Below, piece by piece: positions 34,807 through 47,395 of a stretch of 64,000 nucleotides of DNA. Origin of the DNA: Castanea sativa. Its lineage: Eukaryota > Streptophyta > Magnoliopsida > Fagales > Fagaceae. The stretch covers positions 64,991,257 through 65,055,256 of the forward strand of contig NC_134023.1 in NCBI RefSeq assembly GCF_040712315.1. Direction: 5' to 3'. The notes below the pieces were generated by a model that saw only the letters and a program-made list of their open reading frames with translations, had not been told where the DNA came from and searched no databases. Made by a program: the position numbers and the translations under genes. Within the stretch, counting starts at the first letter, position 1. Each line of letters opens with the position of its first letter.

Positions 34807-34959
34807 TTAATAGTGGCTAGTGAGTTTCACAAAAATTATTAATTTGATTTACTATGACATTTTGAAATTTGGTTAGGAGGAAATTGAAATGTTACTCTTA
34901 ATTGTGTAAATTATGATAATTAGCTTATAATCTTATACATATGCTTAGTAGAGAAGGTA

Positions 34960-35137
34960 TTTGGTATCAAATGATACCATAGTAGTGGCATCAAAATCCA
35001 AAAAATGTGAGAATTGTCAGCAAAAAATAACTACTCCACTAACAAATAAAAGATATGTGTTAGTAGGCAATTATTTTTACACACATGTCTCTCATTTATT
35101 AAATTTTGATACGGATAATGTGGTATCATTTGATATA
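34960..35137. mobile_element. Fold-back MITE
   Basis: TTGGTATCAAATGATACCA at the left and TGGTATCATTTGATAT at the right form inverted ends. The arms extend inward through ATCAAAATCC and TAAATTTTGAT. AT-rich, non-coding. Confidence 0.65.
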
Positions 35138-35760
35138 AAATAATTTTTCATACTTAGTAAGTAACGGATTGTACATATTCATATAATTACATAAAAGATT
35201 AATAAATTTAAATTAAGCCTATTTATATTTTTGAGGTTTCGATGAATGAATTTGCATGAAAATATAACTAATATAGAATTATAGCATAATTGAAAGGAAT
35301 CTTAACTTTAAATTGAACTTTTAAAACTCAATAAATAAATAAACTAAAAAATTGATTTGTTTTGTCCTTGATGTGTCACCAATCACATTTGTTATCATTA
35401 TAATTTGTAAATTATTTTATAATAAAATTAATAGTAACTTTAATATTCCCTATTTTATATCACAAATCATAATTGTTAAATCCTGTACTTAATATTTAAA
35501 AAATCAATAGTAGATATCATACCTTGTTAAAGGTTTTTGAATAAATTTTTTGGATTAAAACACCATTATTTAATAAATGAAATGCAAAGAGGGTCATGTT
35601 GTATACATTTCCAAGTTTTCTTCAACCTATTGGAAAAATTATCACCTATAATATTCTCTATACCAATTAATTTCAACAATTTGTAATTCCTTAAGCTAAC
35701 TCCTTATTGTTAGCCAATTAGTATTGTTATAGGTTTCAATAATTATTTTCTTTATGAAAA

Positions 35761-35908
35761 ATTATTGAATACTTCAGGAGTACCATAAAAGCATATTCCC
35801 CTCTTTCACATTAATTGTGGGTTCTATCATAAATTTAATTAGTGAGACCCACAATTATGTGAGAGGGGAGAGTATGTATTTATGGTACTCCGGGAGTACT
35901 TAATAATT
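35761..35908. mobile_element. Near-perfect hairpin MITE
   Basis: The left arm ATTATTGAATACTTCAGGAG, then TACCATAAAAGCATATTCCCC and ATTGTGGGTTCTATCATAAA, pairs with the right arm ending GGAGTACTTAATAAT. Nearly the whole 148 bp folds on itself, with a loop around 35834-35842. Non-coding; a transcript could feed small-RNA processing. Confidence 0.75.
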
Positions 35909-36106
35909 ACCCTTTCTTTATAATACATACATGTCAAGTCACCAATATCAACATTATCCATGGATGTAGAGTAAAGCAAGAATCATTATCAGCAGATTCA
36001 ACACCATCCAATAAATAAATAAATAAAAAGATAGAAGGAATTGAATTTCAATGAATGAACCACTAAAATACAGGTCATCATGAAGTTGTCTCTATTCGTC
36101 TATATG

Positions 36107-37025
36107 TGCCAAATTTGCCATTTAACATCATTTTGGGAACAATTTTGTTATTTAGCAGGTTTTCAATAGCATCTCGAGTTCACTATAGCAACTTGAGCTT
36201 AAGAGACTCAAGTTCTATGTGCTGGCAGAGCTAAGGTAGATTTAAAATCCACATGGAACTTGAGTTTTATACACTTGAGTTTCTTTCCTGTTCTTCCTTT
36301 TTCGTATTCTCCCTCTTCTTCCTTCGTTCTTCCTTCTCTAGATCAATCGTTCTTCCTACTCCAAACCCTTTCTCTAAACCCAAATAAAAAACAACTCCAG
36401 ACCCAAATCAAAAACAACCCCACTCTTCCTTTTCTTCCTTCATTCTTCTTTCTCCAAACCCAAATTAAAAACAATCCGAGACCCAAATCAAAATCAACCC
36501 CACGAATTCATAATATCTCATACACTATTCTTCCTTTTCTTCCATTTCTCAAACATTTCTCTTTTCGTCCACCACCACAAAGAGAAACAGAGAGAAAGAG
36601 AGAGGCGACTCTCTTGATTGTCGGCCGAAGAACTCGTCGCCAAACTTGTTCCCTATCTCTCTCAATCTCGTTCCCTATCTTTCTTGGAATTTTCTCCCCC
36701 TCTTTGCAAGTTTTGATCTGAATGAGTTTGTTGGGTTCAGGTTTACAATTTGTGATTGGGATGAGGTGATGCGTTTGTTGGGTAAGGAGCTAAAGGTAAA
36801 GTGAATCTGGTCTTTTGGTTTTGTTTCGTGGAACTTGAGTCGAGTTCCATGTGTACTTTTTTTCCACGTCAAACTGCCAACACTTGGAACTTGAGTCTTA
36901 GAAACTCAAGTTCCTTCTTTGAACTCGAGTCTTTGAGACTCAAGATGTTAGTTTACTAAAATGTTTAGGAAATATGCTAGCTAACTAAATAGTTTCTAAA
37001 ATGATGGTAAATGGAAAATTTCGTT
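36107..37025. mobile_element. Non-autonomous Mutator-like element (919 bp) with 9-bp target duplication
   Basis: Flanks GTCTATATG (36098-36106) and GTCTATATA (37026-37034) match at 8 of 9 bases, the length typical of Mutator elements. The left end contains GCCATTTAACATCATTTT; the right end reversed contains TCCATTTACCATCATTTT. The arms run on for about 150-200 bp and include repeated palindromes such as ACTTGAGTCTTAGAAACTCA. The interior (36280-36720) is a CT-rich leader-like sequence with AACCCAAATCAAAAACAACC repeats, unlike the arms, and may be captured host DNA. The 153-codon frame 36260-36721 is low-complexity and not a convincing protein. Confidence 0.72.
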
Positions 37026-37863
37026 GTCTATATATATAGACAATCCTTTAATAAAAAAATAATAATTAAAGTAATAACTATTTTATTGAGATTGATGGGC
37101 AGTAATAATAAGGTGATCTTATATGTAAGTAAGTAAGTAAGTATTATTATTGTGGTCTCCATTCTCCACCTTTTGGCACTAGAATTAAGAAATTTTTTGG
37201 GAGATATGGCACAAAATTAGCCTACAATTGAAATTCAATTTATAATTTAATTGGATTTTCTTTCAGTTTTTAGTTTAATATAAAACTAGGATGTAACCCA
37301 CACTAAGATTTATAGATTCTTTACCAAAAAAATAAAAGATTTGTAGATCATATGTTTAGCTATCATATTTTAATATTTTTGGGTTTCTATTTTTTATTTT
37401 AACTTAAACCATGGTAATTTCATCTAATTTTTTGGTAGCACTTTAAAAAAAAAAGAATCAATCATATAGTTACAAGGAGGTGTTTTGATTCTAATTAACT
37501 TGAATATACTTATAATTTGGTCAATAACAAATATTTATCATTTTTTATATATTGAAATGAAACTTGTCAGTTTCCCACGTGATGATTATAGCATACTATA
37601 TATGACCCATGAAATGCCATGAATCATCCCGAGATCAATCTTAAGGTGGGTTAGATCATTTGTATTTATATAATAATAAAATGATTAGATTAGGTGTGTT
37701 TGGTTTTTTATATACTTCATTTGATACTGATCTCTTCGTATTTTTCAATGAGTAATTAACTTGTTACAAAAAGTTAAAATCATGAATAGGACACGTGGTG
37801 CAAGATTGGATCTTAATTAAAATCTAATCAATTTATAATTTAATTGGATTTTAGCTCAATTTT

Positions 37864-37871
<8 letters not shown>

Positions 37872-37901
<30 letters not shown>
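37872..37901. repeat. (TA)n microsatellite
   Basis: About 15 TA units before the TTATCCCAATC boundary that precedes the 10-bp minisatellite. Confidence 0.9.
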
Positions 37902-37904
<3 letters not shown>

Positions 37905-38029
37905 CCCAATCAAAAGACCTTACGATTCATTGGTTTTTAAAGATACTATAGGGCGGGTTGAAGATTTTTCAACCCAAGTTCGTTGGTTGGCTTAGATTGA
38001 AAAATAGCCAAAGAGATAGGGTTGTTAAA

Positions 38030-39222
38030 AAGACAAAATGGACAGAACAGGACCACTTAAGACCGAAGAGGACCGAACAAACAGAACTGAACTGAATAAG
38101 ACTGAAGAGGACCAAATAAGACTGAATGGATCGGATAAGATCGAACAGGACTAAATTAGACCGAATGGACCAAAAAAGGACCTGATAAGATCGAAGAGGA
38201 CCAAATAAGACAGAATAGGACCGAGCATGAACGGATGGACTGAACAAGACTAAATAAGACCAAAGAGGATCGAATGAATGGACCGAACAAGATTAAACAG
38301 AACCGATTTAGACCGAATGGACCGAAAAAGGCCGAATAAGACTAAATCAACCGAAAAAGGTCCTAATAAGAGCAAAGAGGACCAAATAAGACAGAATAGG
38401 ACCGAACATGAACGAACGGACTGAATAGGACCAAATAAGACCAAATAGAACCGATTAAGACCGAATAGACCAAATAAGACCGAATAGGAACGAATGGATC
38501 AAAAAAGTACATAATAAGAGCGAAGAGGACCGAACATGAGCGAATGGACCGAACATGACTAAATAAGACTGAGTAGGACCGAACAAGATTGAAAAGGACC
38601 GAATAAGATTGAACAGAACCTATTAAGACCGATTTGACTGAATAAGACCAAATAAGACTGAACATAACAGAATAAGACCGAATGGACTGATAGGTACGAA
38701 TGGTCTGAAAGGACCTAATAAGAGCAAAGAGGACCGAATAAGACAGAATAGGATGGAATGAGAATGAATGGACTGAACAGGAGAAGACCGAATGGACTGA
38801 CAAAGACCGAACAAAACTGATTAAGACTGAATGGACCAAATAAGGCTGAACAAAACTAATTAAGACCAAGCATAACCGAATAAGACTGAACAGAACCAAA
38901 TATGACTGAAGTGGGCCCAAAAAGACTGAAGAGGGCCGAATAATACAAAATTGGACTGAACATGAATGAATGGACCAAACAGGACCAAATAAGACAAAAA
39001 GGACCGAATGGACCAAATAGGATTGAATAAGACTAAATACGACCGATGGCCAAATAGGAATGATAGGACTGAAAAAAGGACCTAATAAGAGTGAAAAGGA
39101 CCAAATAAGACAAAATAGGACTAAACATGAACGAATGGACTGAATACAACCATAGAGGACAGAATGGACCGAATAAGACCAAATAGAACCAATTAAGACT
39201 GAAGAGGACCGAATAAGACCAG
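38030..39222. repeat. Decanucleotide minisatellite, about 119 units of GACCGAATAA-type
   Basis: The plus strand is almost entirely degenerate 10-bp units: GACCGAATAA, GACCGAATGG, GACTGAAGAG, GACCAAATAG and similar. Because three 10-bp units equal ten codons, long open frames with a 10-residue period arise on the minus strand (such as SVLFGPIRSY). The longest runs 313 codons (39304-38363). It starts outside the array, has no domain and is judged non-coding. The flanks carry (TA)n at both sides (37872-37901 and 39228-39243). Confidence 0.93.
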
Positions 39223-39299
39223 AAGAAAGTATATATATATATATTTTAACTCCACGGTTTCTATCATTATCTCTTTCTCTTAGTTGGCTCAACTTTTCT

Positions 39300-41340
39300 T
39301 TCACTCATAGTCACAAAGAGCAGTGCTATTGACAATCTCAAGGTAGTAAAGATTATGATCTTATGTGGGATCGATGAGAAGTTTTGTAGATCAGATCAAG
39401 AATTATACGTTTAATTTTCCGCAAAAAAAAAAAATCAGTAACAATAATACATGTTAAAGAATTATAATAACAAAACTAAATGTGGCCTAACTTACTCATA
39501 GAATGTACTAACTACTTAGTACCAAATTACCAATACATGAATAAATAACAAATTTTGAACTTACAAGTTCCAATATAAAAAAATATACATAAAATTCCAA
39601 ATTAAGAAATCTGACATTGGCTTCAAAAGGAAAATCATTCTCATTCCAATGTTATAAAGATTTTGTAAATATTTCAATTGTATTAATATAATGAGAAATG
39701 TCAGGCTCTTCAAAACCCTTTTTAATTTAATCAATAGGGTTGGACAATCCTAATTTCATTGTAGAGAAACATGATTGTAAATAATTTTTATAATTTCAAC
39801 AGACGTTGATTAAATTGCTTAGAAACTATATGAACGATTTTACACCAATCCAAATTGATTCTATGGGATAGGATTGTAAGGATTTTATAAAGTAGGATAA
39901 TAGGATCTTATGTTTCATCATTAAGGATTGTAGTCTCATATCGACCCTACCCCATTTAAAGACTCCATACCAATTATATCATTTTTATGGGTTAGAATTG
40001 TAGAATTTTACAAACCAAAATAAAAACTCCAAGGAATTAGCTTCATAGTGCTTAAAATCTCATAATATCCTTGAAATCTTTTACTAGCATTTTGGGGTTG
40101 CCACCCTTATAGGATTCCTCTTTATGCTAATATGATGGAATCCATCAACCATTTGAGTTGTCACTTGTCAAGTTGTCATTGATCTTTATATGGACCCATT
40201 TATTAATATTATTTTATTTTTTGCCATTTACAACTTGTAATTTTTATGATTGCCAAATATTTTGTGAAAAAGAAAAAAAAAATGGTGACTTTTAGAATTT
40301 TTTTATTTTTGTTTTGACAAACAACTTTTAAACTTAAGTATTCATTACCCAAACCCAACCTATGCGTGCCAAAAACAGAGTAAACAAAAAAACTTTAGAT
40401 AGACCCATGATTTTAAAAACTGGACCGTATTGGTGACTGGTTCCAATTAAGAAAAAAGTAAGAAAAACCAGAACCGGTGCGGTTGAACCGGTTATTGAAA
40501 TTGAAGAAGAAGGAAAAAAAAAAAGCTACAACCAAATTGTGAAAACATATTTGATCTGTACTGAAATGAGATTTGGAGGAAATCTCAGATCTGAGAGTGA
40601 AAATAAAATGAAAGAAATACTTGTGTTGGATCGTGGATGAAATGCATGAGAGAGCTTTGCTTTGAGCTTTGACTGGAATTAGATTTTGAAAAAGAACTTG
40701 TCGAAAGAGGGAGGAGGAGGAGGACAATGCCTACTGTCTTTGACGAAAGAGTATGGTAAAGAAGACAACTGAAAAGTAAAAAGTTTGAATTTGATAGGAA
40801 TGAGGGTAAGTGCAGTGGTACTGGTTGTACCGTGCGAGTGTGTGTGCTTGTGTGTGTTTGGTGATGATAGATTTAAGGGAGGGGAAAAAAAACAAAAAGG
40901 AATAGAAAAGAAGAATAAACGTGTGACTGGGATGGAATGACTTGTCTAGTCATGTTGATGTTTTGGCTTTTGAATACAATTTTTACCATTGACCATACTT
41001 TACAACGTGGCCAGTTATGGTAAAAATGGTATAATATGTGGTAACATTAATATTACTTAAAAAAAAAAATTGTGTTACTAACATCATTTTATTAAAAAAA
41101 TAGAGTTAAATTTAAACGATTACACTATTATTTATAAAAACAAAAATATGAAACCTAAAAAAGAAACTATATTTTCTCAACAATTAGTAATTAGAAAAAA
41201 AAAGAAGGTTGTATGCCATTGCCAAAAAATTCTTTCTATTTTTTTATATTTTCTTAATATAATTTATGAAAAATTAAAATTCACATAAAAATTACTTAAA
41301 TATATAAACTTATATTTTATGCATAATTTTAAATTATAAA
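39300..41340. other. Gene-free AT-rich spacer
   Basis: Nothing coding is recognised. Around 40430-40490 the ACCGGTGCGGTTGAACCGGTT stretch contains two ACCGG motifs, seen in some plant repeats. The 104-codon minus frame 40413-40727 is Ser/Phe-rich and unsupported. Confidence 0.5.
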
Positions 41341-41346
41341 AACTTA

Positions 41347-42130
41347 GAGCAACCACACTAGATCAGCTAAAATCTGCTAAAATAAAAGAAAGTACAACTT
41401 TTACACATTTTATACAAAAAAACACCCACATTAGTGAGTTTATAAATGGGCAAAAATGTAAAAATTCATACACGAGCTACAGTACCTGTGTAAATATACA
41501 CGGGTACTGTAACTTGTTTATTAAGTATTTTAATATTATTTGTACAGTACAAAACTCATTTTCGCTATCTTTTTTCTCTCTCCTCTCATTGAGCAACGCC
41601 ATGCTTCTCTCAGGTCTCAGCTGTTCTCTTTTCCTCCTCTCATTCTTGTCTCTAGTGCTTTTTGTGTTTAAGAAACTTGATAGAACCAACACCTCTCTTT
41701 CCATTGGTTCCCATATCGAATTGGTGAAGTTTAGCTTTATTGCAAAATAAAAAATCCCTAGATTCAATCAGATCACGATGAAAAAGAAAGGAAAACCATA
41801 GGAATAGAGAGGCGGTTTCTTGCTGATCGGAGCTTAACGATCGTCGGTAGTTGGGGCTTCCTCTTCTTCTCTATGCTCGTGCTCGGGTTCAGTGCTTGCC
41901 ATAGCCTTTGATTTCTTGCTTTGATGTTGTAGAGAATGGGTCTGAGTGAGAGAGAGGCAGTAAGGGAGAGAATAATAAAAATTTGTAAAAAAATGAATAT
42001 TTTATTAAAAAAGTGTGTATAATAGACAAACTGATGTGAGTATTTTGTAAAAATGATGGTATAAAATAGAAAAAGTAGGTTTTGAATGTGCAAAATTCAA
42101 AATTTTTTGCACATACTGATGTAGTTGCTC
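41347..42130. mobile_element. Non-autonomous PIF/Harbinger (Tourist-like) element, 784 bp
   Basis: TTA flanks both ends (41344-41346 and 42131-42133). The left terminus GAGCAACCACACTAG and the reversed right terminus GAGCAACTACATCAG are inverted repeats. The interior has a short fold-back GTACCTGTGTAAATATACACGGGTAC (about 41482-41507; written here in two parts by its pairing halves GTACC and GGGTAC) and CT-rich then GC-richer sequence at 41560-41930 that looks genic but has no intact ORF. It lies upstream of RLF. Confidence 0.8.
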
Positions 42131-43141
42131 TTACAATTTAAACAATTTATTGATGATATAACTATTAATTTTTAATTTTCTAAAAAATCTGTAAGTACGG
42201 AAAATATGAGAAGAAAATATAATTTAATGATAAATTTATTAAATTTTATTTTTAATAAAAAAATATTTAATAAGGTTGTAGCAAAAAATTACCACTAATT
42301 TTATAGTTAAACTTTATAAAAAAAGAAAAAAAAGAAAAGAAAAAAAAAGAAATAAGAAGAGTGTACGTAGCTCTGCTGACATGGCAAACCATAACGGATC
42401 GTTTAGTCAAATACCCCTCAGCCACCATTACAGCAAAAGACATCAAAAAGGAAAAAGAAAACACGCACGGACCTATTCATTCAGAACCTGGTCCGATACG
42501 ATCTCGATTGGTGGCTGAGCACAATAAACAAGTCGAACTCGGAAAATCCATACGATCCAAACTCTTTTCTCCAGTACGTTCGTTTTCTCAATCTCCACTA
42601 AGCTCTGTTTGGTTTTGAAAAAATCATAAAATTAGTCTTTTTGGTTAATAATGTTGTGTTGTTATGATTGGCTTGAATTTTTTTACGTTATTTTATTGTG
42701 ATGAATTATTTGACTGTTAATGCTTGAAGAATGAGTGTAATTTGATGTTTATAATCTGTTTGGTTGCTGAGAAAATTGGAAGGAAAATAATAGGATTATG
42801 TTTTGGATGTTCACGTTTGATTCTGTTTTGGGTTAGGTTTTAAAATTTTGAGAATTTTTTCTTGAACCCTGCTTAGAGATAGTATTGGTTTTTTTATTTT
42901 TCATGTCTTGAATAAAGAAAAATCTATCCATAAAATGTTGGGGAGGGTTCAACTTTTAATGGGTTTTCGAAGATTTTAAAGATGGTGTCAATTTAAAAAG
43001 CTATAAGATTAGCTATGCTCTATGGTGTTGTGCTGTTAAGAAAAACGTTCATAAAATGAGTGTAGCTGAAATGAGAATATCAAGATAGAAAATTGTAATT
43101 ACAACGAAAGATTTTGAAATTGAGAAATTTGCTTAAAGATA

Positions 43142-43405
43142 TGGCTGACCCCTATCGATGAAAAGATGAGGGAGAATCGCTTGAGATGGTTTGGTTACGT
43201 GCAAATCAGAGTGACTAATGCAACGGTGAGAAAGATTAGAAGTAGTAAAAAAGAACATACTGATTAAGGAGGTAACAAGGAATATGATTTTGGATAGAAA
43301 AGAATGGTGGACAAGAATGCATGCATATAACCTTGATTAGTTTATTGAGGATCCATAAGTTGACCCCAAAATTTTGGGATTAAGGCTAAGTTGCTGTTGT
43401 TGTCA
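43142..43405 (+). mobile_element. RTE-type LINE 3' end, upstream of RLF
   Basis: Plus-strand translation gives PIDEKMRENRLRWFGYVQIR, then after a frame change the terminal motif of ACCCCAAAATTTTGGGATTA followed by AAGGCTAAGTTGCTGTTGTTGT. RTE LINEs in plants end in such (TTG)n tracts. The 5' part is missing. It probably lies in the RLF leader intron or promoter. Confidence 0.72.
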
Positions 43406-43970
43406 ATGTAGAAAGTTATTTGATTGAAATGAAGGGAAATTTTGAGATTTGAAGTCCAAACATATGTGGAGGTTGGTGTGTTTGCTCAAGATTGAAATGA
43501 ATTTTGAAAATTTTGGTTTGCCATTAAAGTGCTGTGATTTAGCGGCATGAAGTTTGAATAATTGTTGAGAACTTGGAGGTGAAGTTAAGCATAGTGATTA
43601 TTTTTTTTTCTTGGGGCGAAAACTTATCAAAAAAGTTAAGCACAGTGAACCTTCTGAGATGGCTGTTGGAATTGTAGAGAACTTTACGTGTGGTGTGATA
43701 AGAAAGATGGAGAACTACATAAGTAATGGAAATTGGGGAACCTGAATAGGTTATTGCTTGTTTTATAATGATTGTATTCAATATAGTGTACATTTGTCTT
43801 TTCCCCCACTGTTAAAAATTCTGGTTGATAGGTGTGTTAGACATTGTTAGATATATTTTCTTAATGCAGTCATAATAAATGCAGCTGGTGAAACAGTATA
43901 CTTGTTAATAATCGTAACTTTGCACAGGAAATATTGCTTAAGTCGATTTGGAAACTGCAATCTGCGTGAG

Positions 43971-46900
43971 ATGGACAATGATAATGATTTTACATTTTGT
44001 CAGGTATGTTTGGTACTTACATTTGATATGATAAATTTATAGCTTAATTACCTTATTGAATTGGCTTGAACTTATATTAAGAATTTTCTATGTTAAAATA
44101 AGTTTGATTTTGGGTGCTTTTTAAATTGAATGAATTTATCTAAGTAGATGGTTATGGTTATAAATTTAGGTTAGCTCACCTTCCGACCAAGAAGATCATG
44201 AGACAAAGAAGCTTGTGTCGGATGTTCGTGGTATTACTATAGAAGATGAATTCTCAAATGGCAGCAATAGTAGTCAGAGTAGTGGTTTTCTGTGGAATGA
44301 AGCTCCAAAAAATACTGCCTCTAAGAGGCAGGATAAAGTTGGTTCTCTTTCTTTCAATGTTATTGATACGTCCTCTCCAAAACAGTCAAGTGAACAGTCA
44401 AGTGAACTGTCAAGACCAGTAGCATCAGGAGGCACTGGAGATTCTGTCAACAAAATTCAGGAACGGACTGTTTCAAGGAAGCCTGCACCTCGAGCCAAGG
44501 TTCCTTTTGAGAAAGGATATAGCCAAATGGACTGGCTTAAGCTTACGCGAACGTATCCTGACCTCGCAGGTACTTGAAAAATATATTTCTTTGTGAATTT
44601 GCTTCACATATTTAACACTTTTTTTCTTCCTTTGGTTCATTCCAGCGATTTTGAAAATGCTCTGAGGTGTGTGCTATAAAATACTAATTAATTTGTTTAT
44701 GTTTCTGTCACAATTATGTTTAGTTTATAAAGCTATTATAACTTGAGGTTTGCCTTTTAAGCAATGCTCAAGATTAATCCTTAATATGCAGTTTGAGAGG
44801 CTCAATGATGTATGGGAGCCTTGAAAGATTCAACCTTTGAAATCTTCTGAGGTGGTGTGATATAAGAAAGTTTAGGTTTAGGAAAAAGAAGTTTTAGAAA
44901 TTGAATTTAGGTTACAAGGGGCTGCTGTGATGACCTGTTGCTGATGGTATTTGATATCCTTCTATGCTACATGAGTAGAACACTTTGTTGAATTTGATTA
45001 ACACATTATTTGCTTTGAAGATTCCTCATCTACTTGGCAAGAATTGCTTTTGAAACTGCTTTCTCCCTTTGGCTCCATGCTAGCATCTTAGAAAGTCGGT
45101 GGATCCATGCTAGTATCTTAAGCTGAAGTGTTTTGGAGCCTTATCCTTTTTCCTTCACAACCTCTTTATGTATGGACACCTAACATTTTTGCTCCCATCA
45201 TCCTCCTTTCAGGTCATTTTAGAATCTGCATTTAAAATTTTTCTTCTCTTAGGCAGTCTCTTTGTATTCTTCTTCGATGCTTCTGTACCTGCGTCCTGTC
45301 CTGTTTTTGATAAGTTTATATACTTATGCAAAATTATTTATTTGACATTTTTCCACCTAAATTGGTTTTTCAAATTTTTTTAGATGGTCAAATATGCTTA
45401 ATTTTTTTTTTTTATTAATTTTTTTATATGCATTTCTGCTTCTATTTTTCTTTTGCCTCCAATAAAACAACGCACCATAACAATCTGTTCCACTATTGAT
45501 TTCCTTCCAAAATCATGTGGGGCTTGCTCTCCCTCCTCTTTGTTGTGTCTGGCAACTATGGGCAATTTTAGTTAGGAAATAGGTCTATTGCTTATAGTCA
45601 GATGGTGTTGGGTTACCTGAAGGTTGCTTATGCATCTAGCTTCTCCATATTGTGAAATTCCTACATAAACTAGTAGAGAGACTTATATGTGGTTACAATT
45701 TTAATTAATTAAATGGTTGTTAGTTGCACTGCATGAGCTCGTAAAACAAGTTTGATTTATTGTAATGGCTTTTACATGGTAATTGAAACGTTACTGACTC
45801 TGCTTCTTGATTCCAGATTTAAAGGGACAGTCAAATAAGAGGCTCATTTCTATGAATGAAGTTAAACAACATCAGAAAGAAGGTTCCATGTGGACTGTAT
45901 TAAAGGGTCGTGTGTACAATATATCTCCATACATGAGATTTCATCCTGGAGGTATGTTCATGATCTTAACGTACTCAATTTTTATTTAAATAATTTTATT
46001 ATTTTAATATTCTTAATCTCAAGTTTTATATTGATTGTGGCCAAATTCTCACTTATTTAATAATTATGTTGTCTAGTGAGTCTAACCATAGAACAATCCT
46101 AATATAACCTAATTTTACTGTTTTAAATCCCATACTATCTAGCTCTTTTTCAAACTCAAATCCAGCCCATACTATCCCAACAAGCAGGTAGACAGATTTT
46201 CCCTAATTTTTCCTGTGTCACTTTATGACTTATTTTTAAAACTTAAAAGGCTGGATGGGAGGGCTCTCCATTTTTCAAGGAAATTGAATTATTTGAAGGT
46301 TGCATACCCTTATTCATAGCCAATCAATAATGTTAAGAGACAAAAATTATGAGACGTAATGCTCAAAAGCATCTCCAATCTCTAACTTGCAGTATTTGAT
46401 TATGTGATTTGTTGAAGAACAGTTATGTCATGTTATCACTGAAAACATGTTTAGGTATGGAGTTGTATATTCCCCTCCAAAAGATACTTTATGATGTCTT
46501 CATGTGTTGCTAGGTTGCATCCTCATTCAAGAAATCCATGTCTAATGTGGTATAAATATGAATTAGTGCTTGTCTTTTGACAACATTTCTTTTTGCAGGT
46601 GTTGATATGCTGATGCAGGCAGTGGGAAAAGACTGTACATCCTTATTCAGTATCCTTTTTTAGAATGTTCATAGATTTAATGGTTTCTTCAGGTCATGCC
46701 TAAATTGTAGTTTTGTTTCTTTGGACTCAAAAAGTTTTACTCTTTTTCGACCCTTTGGTTTTCAGTTTTCATCAGTAGGACCTTTTTGCTAGACACCCCC
46801 CCCCCCCTTCCTTTCTCCCTCTCCTCTTTTTGCTGCATGTGTTTTGCAAGTGAAACTAAGAGCGAACTTAGGATGAATAGGTGATTTATGCCAAAAAAAT

Positions 46901-47395
46901 TTGCTTTGTTTTTTGTTTTTGTTTTTTTGTTTTGGGTTTTTAACTTAAAATTTCTATTGAAAACCTAGTCAAAGCCAACGCCCCAAAATAATTTACTCAT
47001 CACTGAAGGAGCTGCAATTTCCAAGCTAACTCTTAGAACCAATAAGTCAGTGCCATATAAGTTTTAATTTTGATTATAAGCTAGCTTATTGCTTCACCCC
47101 CCCTCCCCCCCCCCCCCCCCCCCCCCTCCTCTACTTATTTTATTAAGATTTTACATTTTATCTATAATACTTTAAGCAAAACGCTTTCAACAAAAAGCTA
47201 GAGAAGTTGTTTTCAAATGGACGCACTTCATCTCTTGCATACATGTTGCTTCTTCCTACTCTATAACCTATTGAAAATTGTCAGAATCAACTACAAATCC
47301 TTAATAAGTTCGTTTTAGATAAATACCATGCTTGGGTGAATGCTGAATTTTTACTAGAGAAGTGCCTTGTGGGTACTTTAGATGATAGCAAGTGA
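43971..47395 (+). CDS. RLF: RLF-like cytochrome b5 heme-binding domain protein
   Basis: Five coding exons, 43971-44003, 44170-44569, 45817-45951, 46599-46649 and 47319-47395, join in frame to 231 residues; all introns are GT-AG. The first 110 residues are Ser-rich and probably disordered. [18 protein letters not shown] follows, then a cytochrome b5 domain: [36 protein letters not shown] with heme ligand His187, and KYHAW with His210, the expected 23-residue spacing. The C-terminus is [12 protein letters not shown]. There is no membrane anchor, so it is likely cytosolic. I match it to Arabidopsis REDUCED LATERAL ROOT FORMATION, required for lateral root initiation. A non-coding leader exon probably begins at 43928 after TTTGCACAG. 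The gene converges on the DUF642 gene. Confidence 0.92.
46796..47126. repeat. Two C-homopolymers in the last RLF intron
   Basis: A run of about 12 C at 46796-46807 and a nearly pure run of about 29 C (one T) at 47097-47126. Both lie between exon 4 and exon 5 and do not touch splice sites. Their lengths may be unreliable. Confidence 0.85.

Noticed and set aside
36260..36721. 153-codon ORF rich in Ser, Pro and Phe
   Set aside because: Low-complexity frame inside the Mutator-like element; no domain and no splice logic.
38363..39304. 313-codon minus-strand ORF rich in Ile, Arg, Ser, Val and Leu
   Set aside because: It is read from the 10-bp minisatellite; the 10-residue periodicity and lack of any domain show it is not a gene.
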